A DNA stretch of 64,000 nucleotides from Paenibacillus agilis (GCF_007786455.1 NZ_VNJK01000005.1:1-64000), one strand, 5' to 3'. Positions 46,005 through 54,421 are shown, counted from the stretch's first letter. Numbers and translations are program-made. Notes: generated by a model not told the origin, from the sequence alone.

Positions 46005-48396
46005 GTTCATTTTCCCCTCTACTGCTAGATAATATAGTTGGCAGCATGATCTGGACTTCAAAACCTTGCCCTTTCTCAGAATGGAACTCTATCTCACCTT
46101 CCAAACTAATGACTCTCTCACGAATTCCTGACATTCCCATATGACTAAATGAAGACTCCGTCTGATGCAAGTCCATACCTACACCATCATCTTTGTATGT
46201 AAAATAGACTTGGTCGTTCATCTGTTTCAGTTCAATCCATACTTTATCTGCTTGAGCATGTTTCGATGTATTTCGAAGCAGCTCCTGTACAATTCGGTAG
46301 ACAGCTGTAATTTGCTCTTCACTAAGCATGCTTTGCAGTGGCTCTACTTTAAATTGCACATCGAAATTCACATGGAGACGCATATGATCGAGCAAGGAAT
46401 CAAGTGCCTGCTGCAGCCCTAGCTCTTTTAACAAAGGAGGCCTCAACTCATTACACGTCTCTCGAATTTGGAAGATAACATCGAGCAAACCTTCTTTAAT
46501 GTCATAGAGCTGCTGCATCGATTCCGATGACAACTCATACTTGTAGTCCGTCAAGAATGTTTCCAGCTTGCGGAACCATATGAGTTGATCTTGCAGCGCA
46601 GAGTCATGCAAGTCAGAAGCCAAGCGTCTTCGTTCATTTTCGGATAGACAGAAGATTAACCGCAATACCCATGGAGAAGCTCCTCGCCCCTTTTGCATCT
46701 CCGTCTCCAGATCATCTAGCAAATTTTGAATCAAATACAAGTTCTCATTTAAGATACTTGTATAATTGGCTACAGTCTTAAACCATCTTAGTTCATCCAC
46801 ATTGAACGTTGTGTTGTTCACTTTGTTACCGATCCAGATCGCATATAGCTGATCGTTACGCCGCCCGATTATGAGACATAAGCCATCTTCCAAAGTAACG
46901 ATATCAGCCACCTTCAAGGAACGACGCCCAAGCAGCAACTTGTGATCCTCTTCGCATAGCTGCATATCTTCAGGATGCTCTATAGAACCTGCTCCCTTAT
47001 CGATCGTAAAGAAGTGGATATCTTCCACCGGCATTAAAGTGCGAATTTCTTGTGATAGAGAACGCTCCAGATCATCGTGCTTCATGACTTTGGATAGTGC
47101 GCTAGAATATCGATCCAATCCCTCTTGTAGAGAGTACATCTGCTTAAATATTTTTGGGCGATAGCGATAGTCTATTTGCTCTTTCAAGTAGAGCAGTAGC
47201 ATCATGCTGCTGTATACGATAATGAAAAATTTGAATCCTACCCAAAAATAAGACTCCGTTTGTAAACTGATTACTAACAATGTCGTTACAATAAGAGAAG
47301 GAATTAACGCTAATGCTGCATAGTACTTAAATCGTGTAACGACAAAATCAACGTCAAAGAGCCGCTTCGACGTGAATAAATACAAATAGCCTATCGGCAG
47401 AGCGATAAGGAACAGTGTAGTAAAGTGATACACAACTAATTGAGTATTAAATAAAAGAAGTGGGATTAAGTTCAATACCACAAAAGGTGTAAACGCTATC
47501 GCATGTGATACTAACATAATTTTAAACAACGGTTTTAGCTTAGCATGCCGTGGTTTACGGTAAACATCGATCAAACAATATAAACAAAGCCCATAACCTA
47601 TAATCAAAGTTATATATGTTAAAAATGAACTTGCATCGAAAGTTGTTGAAGCAAAAACATCTGTCACTGCTAATATGAAATTAATAATGACCACGAGTTC
47701 AATAAATAATAAAGCGATGAACGTAAATTTGGATTTATATATAAATTCAATATCATAACGTCGCAAATATACATTCATAAAATAAAGAAAAACAAATGGA
47801 ATCACTGGAAGAAGCCCTGACATAATAAATCTTCCAATTGGATCAATACGAATAGCAAGCGAAGAAGCATAGTAGGAAAAACCAATCATTAGAAAATACA
47901 TGACAAGGATAACTGCAGCCTTGTCATGTTTACACTTCACATACAAGATAAGGGATATAATCAAATTAGCTATAAAGAAAAATAACGGTACTATAAAGCC
48001 AAAAATCAATTCACTCTCTGGCATTGATCTTATACCATCTGCGACAAATGTATACAATTTCGGGCCGGTTATAGGAGAGTCAACTAATACACTATTAGCA
48101 TTTTCAATCCTCCCATATTTAATAAATATATCCGTTTCGGCCGCGGGTTTGCCATCTACTTCGATTACTCGATCTCCAACTTGCAATCCATTCACATACG
48201 CTTTTCCCAATGGAGAGATTTCTGTAATTATCACATTCCCAAACTTGTCGGGCTCTCCAAATATACCTATTATTGGCACCGTAAAGATAACGAACGTAAT
48301 ATAAGAAAAGAACGTGCAGATTAACAGCACGACTGACATAAAGTATGCCTTATGCGTAGTATGCTGATTTTCTGCACGGTCTATTTTTATCTCCAA
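45976..48396 (-). CDS. comP: Sensor histidine kinase ComP
   Basis: 806 residues from a TTG overlapping the comX stop region by ten bases, preceded by GGGG. TM1 (about 20-42), a PDZ-like extracytoplasmic domain (ITEISPLGKAYVNGLQVGDRVIEVDGK, about 50-80) and about eight further transmembrane helices lead to a GAF-like cytosolic region and a HisKA_3/HATPase_c module with ASDLHDSALQDQ (phospho-His near residue 594), DDGVGM and GMSGIRERV. The PDZ-plus-polytopic layout is that of B. subtilis ComP, the ComX receptor. Confidence 0.93.
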   Translation of the reverse strand: MEIKIDRAENQHTTHKAYFMSVVLLICTFFSYITFVIFTVPIIGIFGEPDKFGNVIITEISPLGKAYVNGLQVGDRVIEVDGKPAAETDIFIKYGRIENANSVLVDSPITGPKLYTFVADGIRSMPESELIFGFIVPLFFFIANLIISLILYVKCKHDKAAVILVMYFLMIGFSYYASSLAIRIDPIGRFIMSGLLPVIPFVFLYFMNVYLRRYDIEFIYKSKFTFIALLFIELVVIINFILAVTDVFASTTFDASSFLTYITLIIGYGLCLYCLIDVYRKPRHAKLKPLFKIMLVSHAIAFTPFVVLNLIPLLLFNTQLVVYHFTTLFLIALPIGYLYLFTSKRLFDVDFVVTRFKYYAALALIPSLIVTTLLVISLQTESYFWVGFKFFIIVYSSMMLLLYLKEQIDYRYRPKIFKQMYSLQEGLDRYSSALSKVMKHDDLERSLSQEIRTLMPVEDIHFFTIDKGAGSIEHPEDMQLCEEDHKLLLGRRSLKVADIVTLEDGLCLIIGRRNDQLYAIWIGNKVNNTTFNVDELRWFKTVANYTSILNENLYLIQNLLDDLETEMQKGRGASPWVLRLIFCLSENERRRLASDLHDSALQDQLIWFRKLETFLTDYKYELSSESMQQLYDIKEGLLDVIFQIRETCNELRPPLLKELGLQQALDSLLDHMRLHVNFDVQFKVEPLQSMLSEEQITAVYRIVQELLRNTSKHAQADKVWIELKQMNDQVYFTYKDDGVGMDLHQTESSFSHMGMSGIRERVISLEGEIEFHSEKGQGFEVQIMLPTILSSSRGENEHERDSYLIS

Positions 48397-48569
48397 TTGT
48401 TAGATACCCCGTAGTAGACGTTCTCTGCTGCTATATTGCTACCCATAACATCAAAGAGCGCCTTACTTTCAGTTTCACTTATCCCCGCGAACTGCACTTT
48501 ACCTTGCAAGAAGCTCTCCATCAGATCGCGGTCCTTTAATAAGGATTGAATAATATCATTTAGCATCAT
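48387..48569 (-). CDS. comX: ComX pheromone precursor
   Basis: 60 residues with GGGGAGG before the ATG pair. The N-terminal region fits the ComX leader pattern (LNDIIQSLLKDRDLMESFLQGK, then FAGISETESKALFDV). The C-terminus, YYGVSNNWR, has a single Trp second from the end, the residue that is isoprenylated in ComX pheromones. Directly upstream of and overlapping comP, as in comQXPA loci. No comQ is present in the window. Confidence 0.85.
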   Translation of the reverse strand: MMLNDIIQSLLKDRDLMESFLQGKVQFAGISETESKALFDVMGSNIAAENVYYGVSNNWR

Positions 48570-48878
48570 TGTCTCGATTGCCTCCCCATATTCATCTCTT
48601 TCAGTGCCTCACTTCTAAATCTAACAGGTAGGTAACGTTTTCACTCCGCAATTCGGTGTTGTATTTACCGCAATATTATTGCGGTATTATACTTGCGCGA
48701 TTTGCAGGATTCTGCAATATCCATATCCCACCTACCTTGCCAGACATTTATTGTAGCGCATGAAGGAAAAAATGGGCAACTATTAATCCGCGCATTTGCA
48801 ATACGTGGACTTATAGCTACCCATTTGGACAAATTCTACCGTATCAAATCATTGCATTTTATATCTAAAATCATAGTT
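48570..48878 (-). other. Gene-free stretch: comX promoter region
   Basis: Contains the com operator (48656-48685) and an additional half-site TTGCGG (minus strand, 48646-48651) exactly 22 bases from the first half-site. No good -35 hexamer is visible downstream of it, consistent with activator dependence. The rest shows nothing, and no ComQ-like fragment. Confidence 0.5.
48656..48685 (-). promoter_or_regulatory. ComA-type operator upstream of comX
   Basis: Minus strand core ACCGCAATAATATTGCGGT (perfect inverted repeat around one base) followed by AAATACAACAC. 25 of 30 bases are identical to the element at 50258-50287. The half-sites CCGCAA and TTGCGG are those of ComA boxes, but in reversed order. 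Confidence 0.65.
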
Positions 48879-50006
48879 CTAATTTAGCTCAGCACGCTGC
48901 ATACGATACTGGTTGTTCGCCAATAGAACTCGTTCAGCACTTCCCGCCATCAAGTAAGCAAGCAAATGTTTCACATGCGCACTAATATGGAATAAAGGCA
49001 GCAGCCCATCTAGAACCCCCATTAAACAGCAATAGGCATTCATCGCGGAGCATTGCTCTTCCTCTTGATCTTGCCTTAGTTTCGTTACCGCAGACAATAG
49101 ACGCTCCGCCTTGGATGCAAATTGCCCAGTAATTCCCCCCGACAACGGGTAAAGATGTTCTAGCCAAAGCTCTTCTACTTCTGCAGTCTGAAGCAGTCCT
49201 TCTTCCGTAAGCTTCATGACAGCGCTCGACAATTCTTTTAAAGCAGCCGACCATCTTCGCAACAGCTCATCCTTGCCTTCATACAATCCCGTTTGAGATG
49301 AATACTGTACAACTTCTTGCACAGCTTCGTCAAAAACAACGCCCCACTGGCCATCTACTTCCTCAAACTGCTTTATAATAAACTGTTTTTGTTCAGAACG
49401 TTTCATATATTCCACATAGTTCGAAGCAATCTCTTTATAAATGCTACAGCCTGCATCCAAGCCACGGCTCGGAAACAACATGCTGACAGATGCCATCATT
49501 CGCACAAGCTGCACATAACGGGCTTGTCGATTAGAACGTGTGCGCTCAATTTCTATATGTACGAGTTCATACGTATAAGCGTAAAAACTACGAAGCAATT
49601 CAGATAATAACGGATGCTTCCACATCCCAGATACACAATTGTGTTCAACTACAGCTACCTGATTGTCAGGCTGTAGGGGCACAAGTGGACCAACACCAGG
49701 ACACTCACTCTCCCACTGCTCACATAATTGTAAATAAGAGCTTTCATCAAGCTGACGTTGTGAAGGATATTTCGACAAATATGCTTTCAATCGATCTTTA
49801 ATTTGTAAAAAGCAACCCTCAACAGCTTCTTCCTGCTCGAATTCTACATGAATAGCAATATGAGGACCGAACCTCCAATGCCGCTGCACATAGGCTCGTA
49901 CGAAGCTGCCATTCGCTTTCATTTGCTGGAGGACAGGTCTAATACCATCAAGCAACAAAGCTTGCTTATCATCTTCATAATAGTAGACTTGCATTGACTT
50001 CCACAT
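48879..50006 (-). CDS. Stand-alone lantibiotic-dehydratase C-terminal-like protein (SpaB_C/TIGR03891-like)
   Basis: 375 residues with AAAGGAG nine bases before the ATG. The N-terminal half matches the thiopeptide-type bacteriocin biosynthesis domain: WKSMQVYYYEDDKQALLLDG, AYVQRHWRFGPHIAIHVEF and SSYLQLCEQWESECPGVGPL. This fold is the glutamate-elimination domain of LanB dehydratases and also occurs in split dehydratases and pyridine synthases. No glutamylation partner, precursor with Cys/Ser/Thr-rich core, or transporter is adjacent. Occupies the slot upstream of comX normally held by comQ but shows no polyprenyl-synthase DDxxD motif. Unlike ComQ it cannot be presumed to prenylate. Shares a promoter element with comX. 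Confidence 0.75.
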   Translation of the reverse strand: MWKSMQVYYYEDDKQALLLDGIRPVLQQMKANGSFVRAYVQRHWRFGPHIAIHVEFEQEEAVEGCFLQIKDRLKAYLSKYPSQRQLDESSYLQLCEQWESECPGVGPLVPLQPDNQVAVVEHNCVSGMWKHPLLSELLRSFYAYTYELVHIEIERTRSNRQARYVQLVRMMASVSMLFPSRGLDAGCSIYKEIASNYVEYMKRSEQKQFIIKQFEEVDGQWGVVFDEAVQEVVQYSSQTGLYEGKDELLRRWSAALKELSSAVMKLTEEGLLQTAEVEELWLEHLYPLSGGITGQFASKAERLLSAVTKLRQDQEEEQCSAMNAYCCLMGVLDGLLPLFHISAHVKHLLAYLMAGSAERVLLANNQYRMQRAELN

Positions 50007-50072
50007 ACGGGGGAACTCCTTTCCTGATCACCTACAGTAAGATACCCCCTATAAATGAATAAACGATGCTGA

Positions 50073-50103
50073 AACGGCAGGGGTCACCGTTTACAGCATC
50101 GTC
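50073..50103 (-). other. Leader hairpin 1 (possible attenuator)
   Basis: ACGATGCTG...CAGCATCGT with inner AACGG/CCGTT. On the minus strand followed by TTATTCATTTAT, so a weak terminator is possible. 67-97 bases upstream of the SpaB_C-like start codon. Confidence 0.5.
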
Positions 50104-50129
50104 ACTCTAGTAGCAGAGGGGTCAGTTTT

Positions 50130-50180
50130 TCAACAGTAAAGGTCGCTAGGGGAGAGGGACGACCTTATCAACTGTTGAAT
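50130..50180 (-). other. Leader hairpin 2
   Basis: Minus strand TTCAACAGT...ACTGTTGAA with a second stem AAGGTCG/CGACCTT inside, offset by a four-base bulge; loop of about 14 bases rich in C/T. Confidence 0.5.
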
Positions 50181-50257
50181 GAGGAGAACCTGACGTAACT
50201 GCAAGGTTGTCTTATTTGCATCATATACGATTTTTCGGCATTATTCACCGACAACTA

Positions 50258-50287
50258 GTGTTGTAATTACCACAATAAAATTGCGTT
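50258..50287 (-). promoter_or_regulatory. ComA-type operator upstream of SpaB_C-like gene
   Basis: Minus strand AACGCAATTTTATTGTGGT followed by AATTACAACAC. 25 of 30 bases match the comX element, with a degenerate second half-site. A -10-like TATGAT follows about 45 bases downstream without a -35 hexamer. Confidence 0.6.
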
Positions 50288-50309
50288 GTTGGTTCGGTGA
50301 TTATCCGCA

Positions 50310-50366
50310 TTGACGAAATAGGAAAATCATGCTATTTTATAACCAACGGTTAGTAACCAATGGTTA
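50310..50366 (+). promoter_or_regulatory. tetR promoter with tandem TetR operators
   Basis: TTGACG (50310-50315), a 17-base spacer and TATTTT (50333-50338). Two 13-base palindromes follow directly, TAACCAACGGTTA (50340-50352) and TAACCAATGGTTA (50354-50366), 14 bases apart and covering the expected start of transcription. A classic autorepression layout. Confidence 0.8.
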
Positions 50367-50421
50367 TAAAATGTTTATCTCCATTTTTATACATAAAAAC
50401 ATAGCTAATAGGAGTGATCTC

Positions 50422-51042
50422 ATGAACAAAGCTCAACGCTCAGAGTTAACGAAGCAAGCGATTTTATCCGCTGCTGCTGATCTTTTCACGAGTACTGGAT
50501 TTGAGAAGGTTACCATGCGAGAGATTGCAAAGCAGGCAGGATGTTCACACACGGCCATTTATATCTATTTTCAAGATAAAGAAACACTGCTCTTCCAATT
50601 AGCTAAACAGCCATTACAACAATTGCAAGACCGCCTGCATGAACTTCAGCAAGATACGAATCTTGCTCCTGATGCAACATTGAAGCAAATGGCACTAGCT
50701 CTCATCCATTTTGGACTTACCTATCGCAGCATGTATCATTTATTTTTCTTTGCTCGCTCATCCAGAGTTGATGAAAAAGAACCTAATTTAGTCATACAGA
50801 AGCTGCGGAACGATCTATTCTCTGTACTACGATCATCCATGGCTGACATGATTAACGCTCCAGAAGAAGATACACAAACATTGGCGTATACACGTGCTTT
50901 CTACTATTGTTTGCATGGCATTATTACTACGTACCTCGAATCAGATGAGTCTGATTCTGAACTACATGTTCGTTTGGATGATACGTTTGAATTAACAATT
51001 GATCTCTTTCTAACAGGGATTCGACATCATATACAACGATAA
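50422..51042 (+). CDS. TetR-family transcriptional regulator
   Basis: 206 residues from the ATG with AGGAGTG upstream; the longer frame includes the operators and is not plausible. N-terminal TetR helix-turn-helix: ILSAAADLFTSTGFEKVTMREIAKQAGCSHTAIYIYFQDKE (residues about 13-53). The C-terminal ligand domain resembles the TetR_C group with HFGLTYRSMYHLFF. Cotranscribed with an MBL-fold hydrolase 43 bases downstream; likely represses both through the twin palindromes. Confidence 0.92.
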   Translation: MNKAQRSELTKQAILSAAADLFTSTGFEKVTMREIAKQAGCSHTAIYIYFQDKETLLFQLAKQPLQQLQDRLHELQQDTNLAPDATLKQMALALIHFGLTYRSMYHLFFFARSSRVDEKEPNLVIQKLRNDLFSVLRSSMADMINAPEEDTQTLAYTRAFYYCLHGIITTYLESDESDSELHVRLDDTFELTIDLFLTGIRHHIQR

Positions 51043-51084
51043 ATAACGAGACTTAATAGAAAACAACTTAAAGGAGGATTTCTT

Positions 51085-51762
51085 ATGAAGTTAGAACAAA
51101 TTTCTACTCATATATGGTCTTTAAAAACGTGGTTCTTGTTTCCGATGCGAGTGTGGCTAGTTAAGGACGAAGAAGGCATTACTCTTGTGGATGCTGGCAT
51201 GCCATTTATGGCCCGCAGCATTCATCGTGCGATCGATCAACTGAATGCAGGCTCCTTGCAGCGCATCCTACTAACCCATGGCCATAGCGATCATGTTGGT
51301 TCCGTGCATAAGCTTCACAGTGCTTATAATGTTCCGATATATGCTCACGAAATAGAAGTTCCTTATATGGAAGGTCAACTTACATATCCTCGCCGTCGCA
51401 AAATTGAAAAAAATATACGAGAAGGATTAGCTGCTGCTCTTCCGACTACTGAAAATGGCCATCTACAATCGTTCGCTGGATTACAGCCCTATTTGACACC
51501 TGGTCATTCTCCTGGACATACCGTATACATGCACGAAAAGGACGGTGTCTTACTGGCAGGTGATTTGTTCACCTCCAAGCGCGGTCGCTTGAAGCGCCCT
51601 ATGTCTGCCTTTACTGCTAATATGAAAGAAGCGATCGAAAGCGGCTCGATCATTACTCAATTGCAGCCGAAACATCTTGAAGTTTGCCATGGCGCACCTG
51701 TTTTGAATCCTGCCTCTCAATGGGAGGGCTATCTTGCAGAGAATATGAAAGATTATAAATAG
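51085..51762 (+). CDS. MBL-fold metallo-hydrolase
   Basis: 225 residues with AAAGGAGG upstream. Metal motif THGHSDHVG (about residue 65), LTPGHSPGHT, AGDLF and the late CHG. Distinct from the MBL protein at 16.6 kb. Downstream of the TetR gene, so perhaps detoxifies a ligand sensed by that regulator; the substrate is unknown. Confidence 0.88.
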   Translation: MKLEQISTHIWSLKTWFLFPMRVWLVKDEEGITLVDAGMPFMARSIHRAIDQLNAGSLQRILLTHGHSDHVGSVHKLHSAYNVPIYAHEIEVPYMEGQLTYPRRRKIEKNIREGLAAALPTTENGHLQSFAGLQPYLTPGHSPGHTVYMHEKDGVLLAGDLFTSKRGRLKRPMSAFTANMKEAIESGSIITQLQPKHLEVCHGAPVLNPASQWEGYLAENMKDYK

Positions 51763-51776
51763 ACCAACTGATGCTA

Positions 51777-51826
51777 AAAAAGACCGCATTATCAAGCAGA
51801 TATATGCTTGTATAATGCGGTCTTTT
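51777..51826. terminator. Bidirectional terminator
   Basis: AAAAGACCGCATTAT...ATAATGCGGTCTTTT with an inner AAGCA/TGCTT stem. Confidence 0.9.
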
Positions 51827-51905
51827 AGTACAATTACAATTATAAAGAATCTTATAAATAGGTAGGCACCATCTCCGCAATACAGCGGACTGCCTCACTA
51901 CTACT

Positions 51906-52829
51906 CTAATTATATAAAGATAACTTAGGCGTATAATCTGTAAATCGATACAGCTGTGCTGGTCGCTGCGAATAACGATTCGAAGTGAGCAGCCCCCCAT
52001 TGTCTCCGCGCACTTCCTCAATAAGCCCTTGGCGAGTACGAGTTGATGTCAGCTTACGTACAAAATTCGGTTCCTCAAACGTGGGTACGACCGTCTGCAG
52101 CACTTGATACAGCTCACTTATCGTGAATGCTTCCGATAAAAACTGCTTCGCAATCGTTGTCGTCATCATCTTCTCTCGTATCATATCGAGGGCATCCTGA
52201 ATAATAAGACGATGGTCAAATGCCAAATCCATATTCAGAGCCTCTTCAACCGGAATCAGCTTCAAGTCTGCCGCATCATAAGAAGCGCGACGGGCAGCTA
52301 ATACTTCCTCCTGTACGAGAGCACAAAATGCGTGCGACAATATCCAACCACGCGGGTCTCTACCTGGAGTACTGTATATATTCAAATATTCAATATGAAC
52401 ATCTGTTACGTTTGTCTCTTCTTGAAGCTCGCGTCGAGCACACTCATATAATGTCTCCGTCTCTCTGCAAAAACCACCTGGTAAAGCCCATTGTCCTGCA
52501 AACGGCCAGCGTTTGCGTTGAATAAGCAATACTTCGAGCTGTCGCTTCGGCATCGACTTCTTCACAGTAGGACGTTCCTCAGTCGTAATTGTAAATATCA
52601 CAATATCCGCCGGAGCACCATCTGGAGTACGGTAACGGTTAGGTGAGTAATTTTTCTCATAATCATCTAATGGCTGCTCTAGCGATGAGGCCAAATTGGA
52701 TGCTTTCTGCTCTTCTACATGAGATGTCGCAGTGTCTGCATCAGATACCTTACGCTCAGACGCACTGGATTGGCAAGAGTCGGCTTCGTTACCGTTCATG
52801 ATTGTATCTATCCCTTCCATATAAAACAT
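51906..52829 (-). CDS. Nudix hydrolase with C-terminal winged-helix (NrtR-like)
   Basis: 307 residues. A Ser/Glu-rich N-terminal extension (about 1-55) and a Nudix domain with box GGFCRETETLYECARRELQEE keep the key Glu residues. The C-terminal region (FTISELYQVLQTVVPTFEEPNFVRKL...RPAQLYRF) is typical of the winged helix of Nudix-related regulators such as NrtR. These bind ADP-ribose-type ligands and repress NAD metabolism genes, or are plain ADP-ribose pyrophosphatases. No NAD gene is adjacent. Start chosen by AGGG seven bases upstream; a second Met at residue 11 is possible. Confidence 0.78.
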   Translation of the reverse strand: MFYMEGIDTIMNGNEADSCQSSASERKVSDADTATSHVEEQKASNLASSLEQPLDDYEKNYSPNRYRTPDGAPADIVIFTITTEERPTVKKSMPKRQLEVLLIQRKRWPFAGQWALPGGFCRETETLYECARRELQEETNVTDVHIEYLNIYSTPGRDPRGWILSHAFCALVQEEVLAARRASYDAADLKLIPVEEALNMDLAFDHRLIIQDALDMIREKMMTTTIAKQFLSEAFTISELYQVLQTVVPTFEEPNFVRKLTSTRTRQGLIEEVRGDNGGLLTSNRYSQRPAQLYRFTDYTPKLSLYN

Positions 52830-52921
52830 GATATCGCCCTACTTGTTCCGTTATCTTAAACCATATAACGGACTAATAACGTTACCTTTATTTATTATGT
52901 ATAATTGTCTATTTAATAATA

Positions 52922-52950
52922 TAAATACGACATTTATTATAAAGTGTCAA
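52922..52950 (-). promoter_or_regulatory. Promoter of Nudix gene
   Basis: Minus strand TTGACA (52945-52950), a 17-base spacer and TATTTA (52922-52927), about 93 bases before the start codon. Confidence 0.6.
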
Positions 52951-53131
52951 CTATTTGCATGTGAAATGGTTATTATACACCGTTTAAATAAGCTTGTCCT
53001 TTGTTAAGAACGCTAAGAACATTACTATCTGCTTCATTTATATACTGCTGCCCATTCTCATCGCTACCCATATTTTACTTCAATTTACTTCCTTCATGCT
53101 AATTATAGCTGATCCTCTATTCATAACAATC

Positions 53132-53171
53132 AAAAAAAGACTTCCCGAATAGGTTTCTCATTCAGGAAGTC
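53132..53171 (-). terminator. Terminator of the rtcB operon
   Basis: Minus strand GACTTCC-T-GAAT...ATTC-G-GGAAGTC followed by T7, directly after the rtcB stop. Confidence 0.88.
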
Positions 53172-53176
53172 CACCC

Positions 53177-54421
53177 TTAGTCTTTATAAGGATCAAACTC
53201 GTTAGCACCAGCCATACAAACCCCGATTGGCCTCAATACGTGCATAACGTCAATCGTGTTGCGATGCGCATCCAACACCGTTTGCAATTTACGGTAAACG
53301 AATGGACTTTCGTCTGTACCTGCTCCCCGCAGCTCAACACCGAATGCATGCACAGCCTGATTCATTTGAGTAGTTGTAATTTTGCCGCCAGTACGTTTGC
53401 GTGTACGCCAATTCATTTTACCTGCCGCTTCGGTACGACTCATAACACGACCCGCTCCATGTACGGTACTATAAAACGAATCCCGATTCTCTTCCGTATC
53501 CTTGCCGCGTACAATAACTGAAATATCACCCATACTGCCGCCAATAAAGCCTAACTGACCTGGAGCAGAAGGTGTCGCTCCTTTGCGGACAACGATTGTA
53601 TCCCTTCCGTTATGCATTTCACGCCATGCATAGTTATGATGATTATGCACCTCAAAGTCAGCTTCTGTCCCTAATATGGACAATACCTGGTCCATCACAT
53701 AGTCGCGGCCCGCATAAGCATATCGTCCAGCCAACTGCATCGCGCGATAATACATCTCTCCAAGTTCATGCCCTAACTCTAACAGCACAGGCGGCTGATC
53801 CATTTTCTCTCCCGGGGCCTTTGCAAAAAACTCACGTCCCGCCGCTAAGTTAATGAATCCACTCGCCGTCCGATGTCCGAAGCCTCGACTTCCAAAGTGA
53901 TTACCAATCCACAGACGTCCTGTTTCTGTCTCCTCGAATAAGTCAACGAAATGATTGCCGCTGCCCACTGTGCCAAGCTGTGCTCGAGCCAACGCAAACA
54001 GCTTGTCATGCTCCTGTTGTCCGATTTCTCGATAAACAGCCCAATCCGGATCATCAAACAACTCATGATCCACTCGCTCATTATTTACACGCCCTACACC
54101 GAACGAAATCGATCGAGCAATCTGGTCCATCACTTCTGAAATACGCGGCAGAACGTCAGATGCCATTAAGTTCGTTCGCACCGCCTTATTACCACATCCA
54201 ATATCGTAACCGACACCTGACGGGGAAATTTGTTCATCATATACGACTACACCGCCTATCGGCTGACTGTATCCTTTATGATGATCAGCCATAAGCAAAG
54301 ACTGAATCACTCTACCAGTCTCTGCGCAAGTTTGTGCTTGTGACAGAGCACCCGCATCTGGTTCTCCCCAGACACGGACTCCATTAATGGTTTGATAATT
54401 TTTATTGATGCTAGCTTCCAT
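53177..54421 (-). CDS. RtcB-family RNA ligase 1
   Basis: 414 residues. RtcB motifs: SPSGVGYDIGCGN (metal-binding Cys), GTVGSGNHFVDL (Asn/His), NHFGSRGFGH, NYAWREMHNGRD, and VHGAGRVMSRTEA with the His that accepts GMP (about residue 325). RtcB joins 2',3'-cyclic-phosphate or 3'-phosphate RNA ends to 5'-OH ends using GTP. Third gene of an operon with an unknown protein and a second RtcB. Ribosome binding site AGGAGCCTAAT is the same as that of the gene before it. No archease or PrfH gene is adjacent. Confidence 0.92.
   Translation of the reverse strand: MEASINKNYQTINGVRVWGEPDAGALSQAQTCAETGRVIQSLLMADHHKGYSQPIGGVVVYDEQISPSGVGYDIGCGNKAVRTNLMASDVLPRISEVMDQIARSISFGVGRVNNERVDHELFDDPDWAVYREIGQQEHDKLFALARAQLGTVGSGNHFVDLFEETETGRLWIGNHFGSRGFGHRTASGFINLAAGREFFAKAPGEKMDQPPVLLELGHELGEMYYRAMQLAGRYAYAGRDYVMDQVLSILGTEADFEVHNHHNYAWREMHNGRDTIVVRKGATPSAPGQLGFIGGSMGDISVIVRGKDTEENRDSFYSTVHGAGRVMSRTEAAGKMNWRTRKRTGGKITTTQMNQAVHAFGVELRGAGTDESPFVYRKLQTVLDAHRNTIDVMHVLRPIGVCMAGANEFDPYKD

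Larger units (their letters stand above)
50007..50421. other. Intergenic leader with two hairpins, between SpaB_C-like and tetR genes
   Basis: On the minus strand, a long leader of the SpaB_C-like gene contains two strong hairpins (50073-50103 and 50130-50180) and, further up, the com operator. On the plus strand it ends with the tetR promoter and operators. No small ORF with a ribosome binding site is present, so no precursor peptide is hidden here. Confidence 0.6.
52830..53176. other. Gene-free stretch between Nudix and rtcB genes
   Basis: Holds the Nudix promoter (52922-52950) and the rtcB terminator (53132-53171). The AT-rich middle shows nothing else. Confidence 0.5.

Noticed and set aside
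48570-50006. A ComQ prenyltransferase or its remnant near comX
   Set aside because: No DDxxD-type motifs or polyprenyl-synthase pattern in any frame that I could see; the upstream gene is SpaB_C-like.
50007-50330. A RiPP precursor peptide hidden in the leader of the SpaB_C-like gene
   Set aside because: Reading the minus strand gives no ATG/GTG ORF with a ribosome binding site before the enzyme start.
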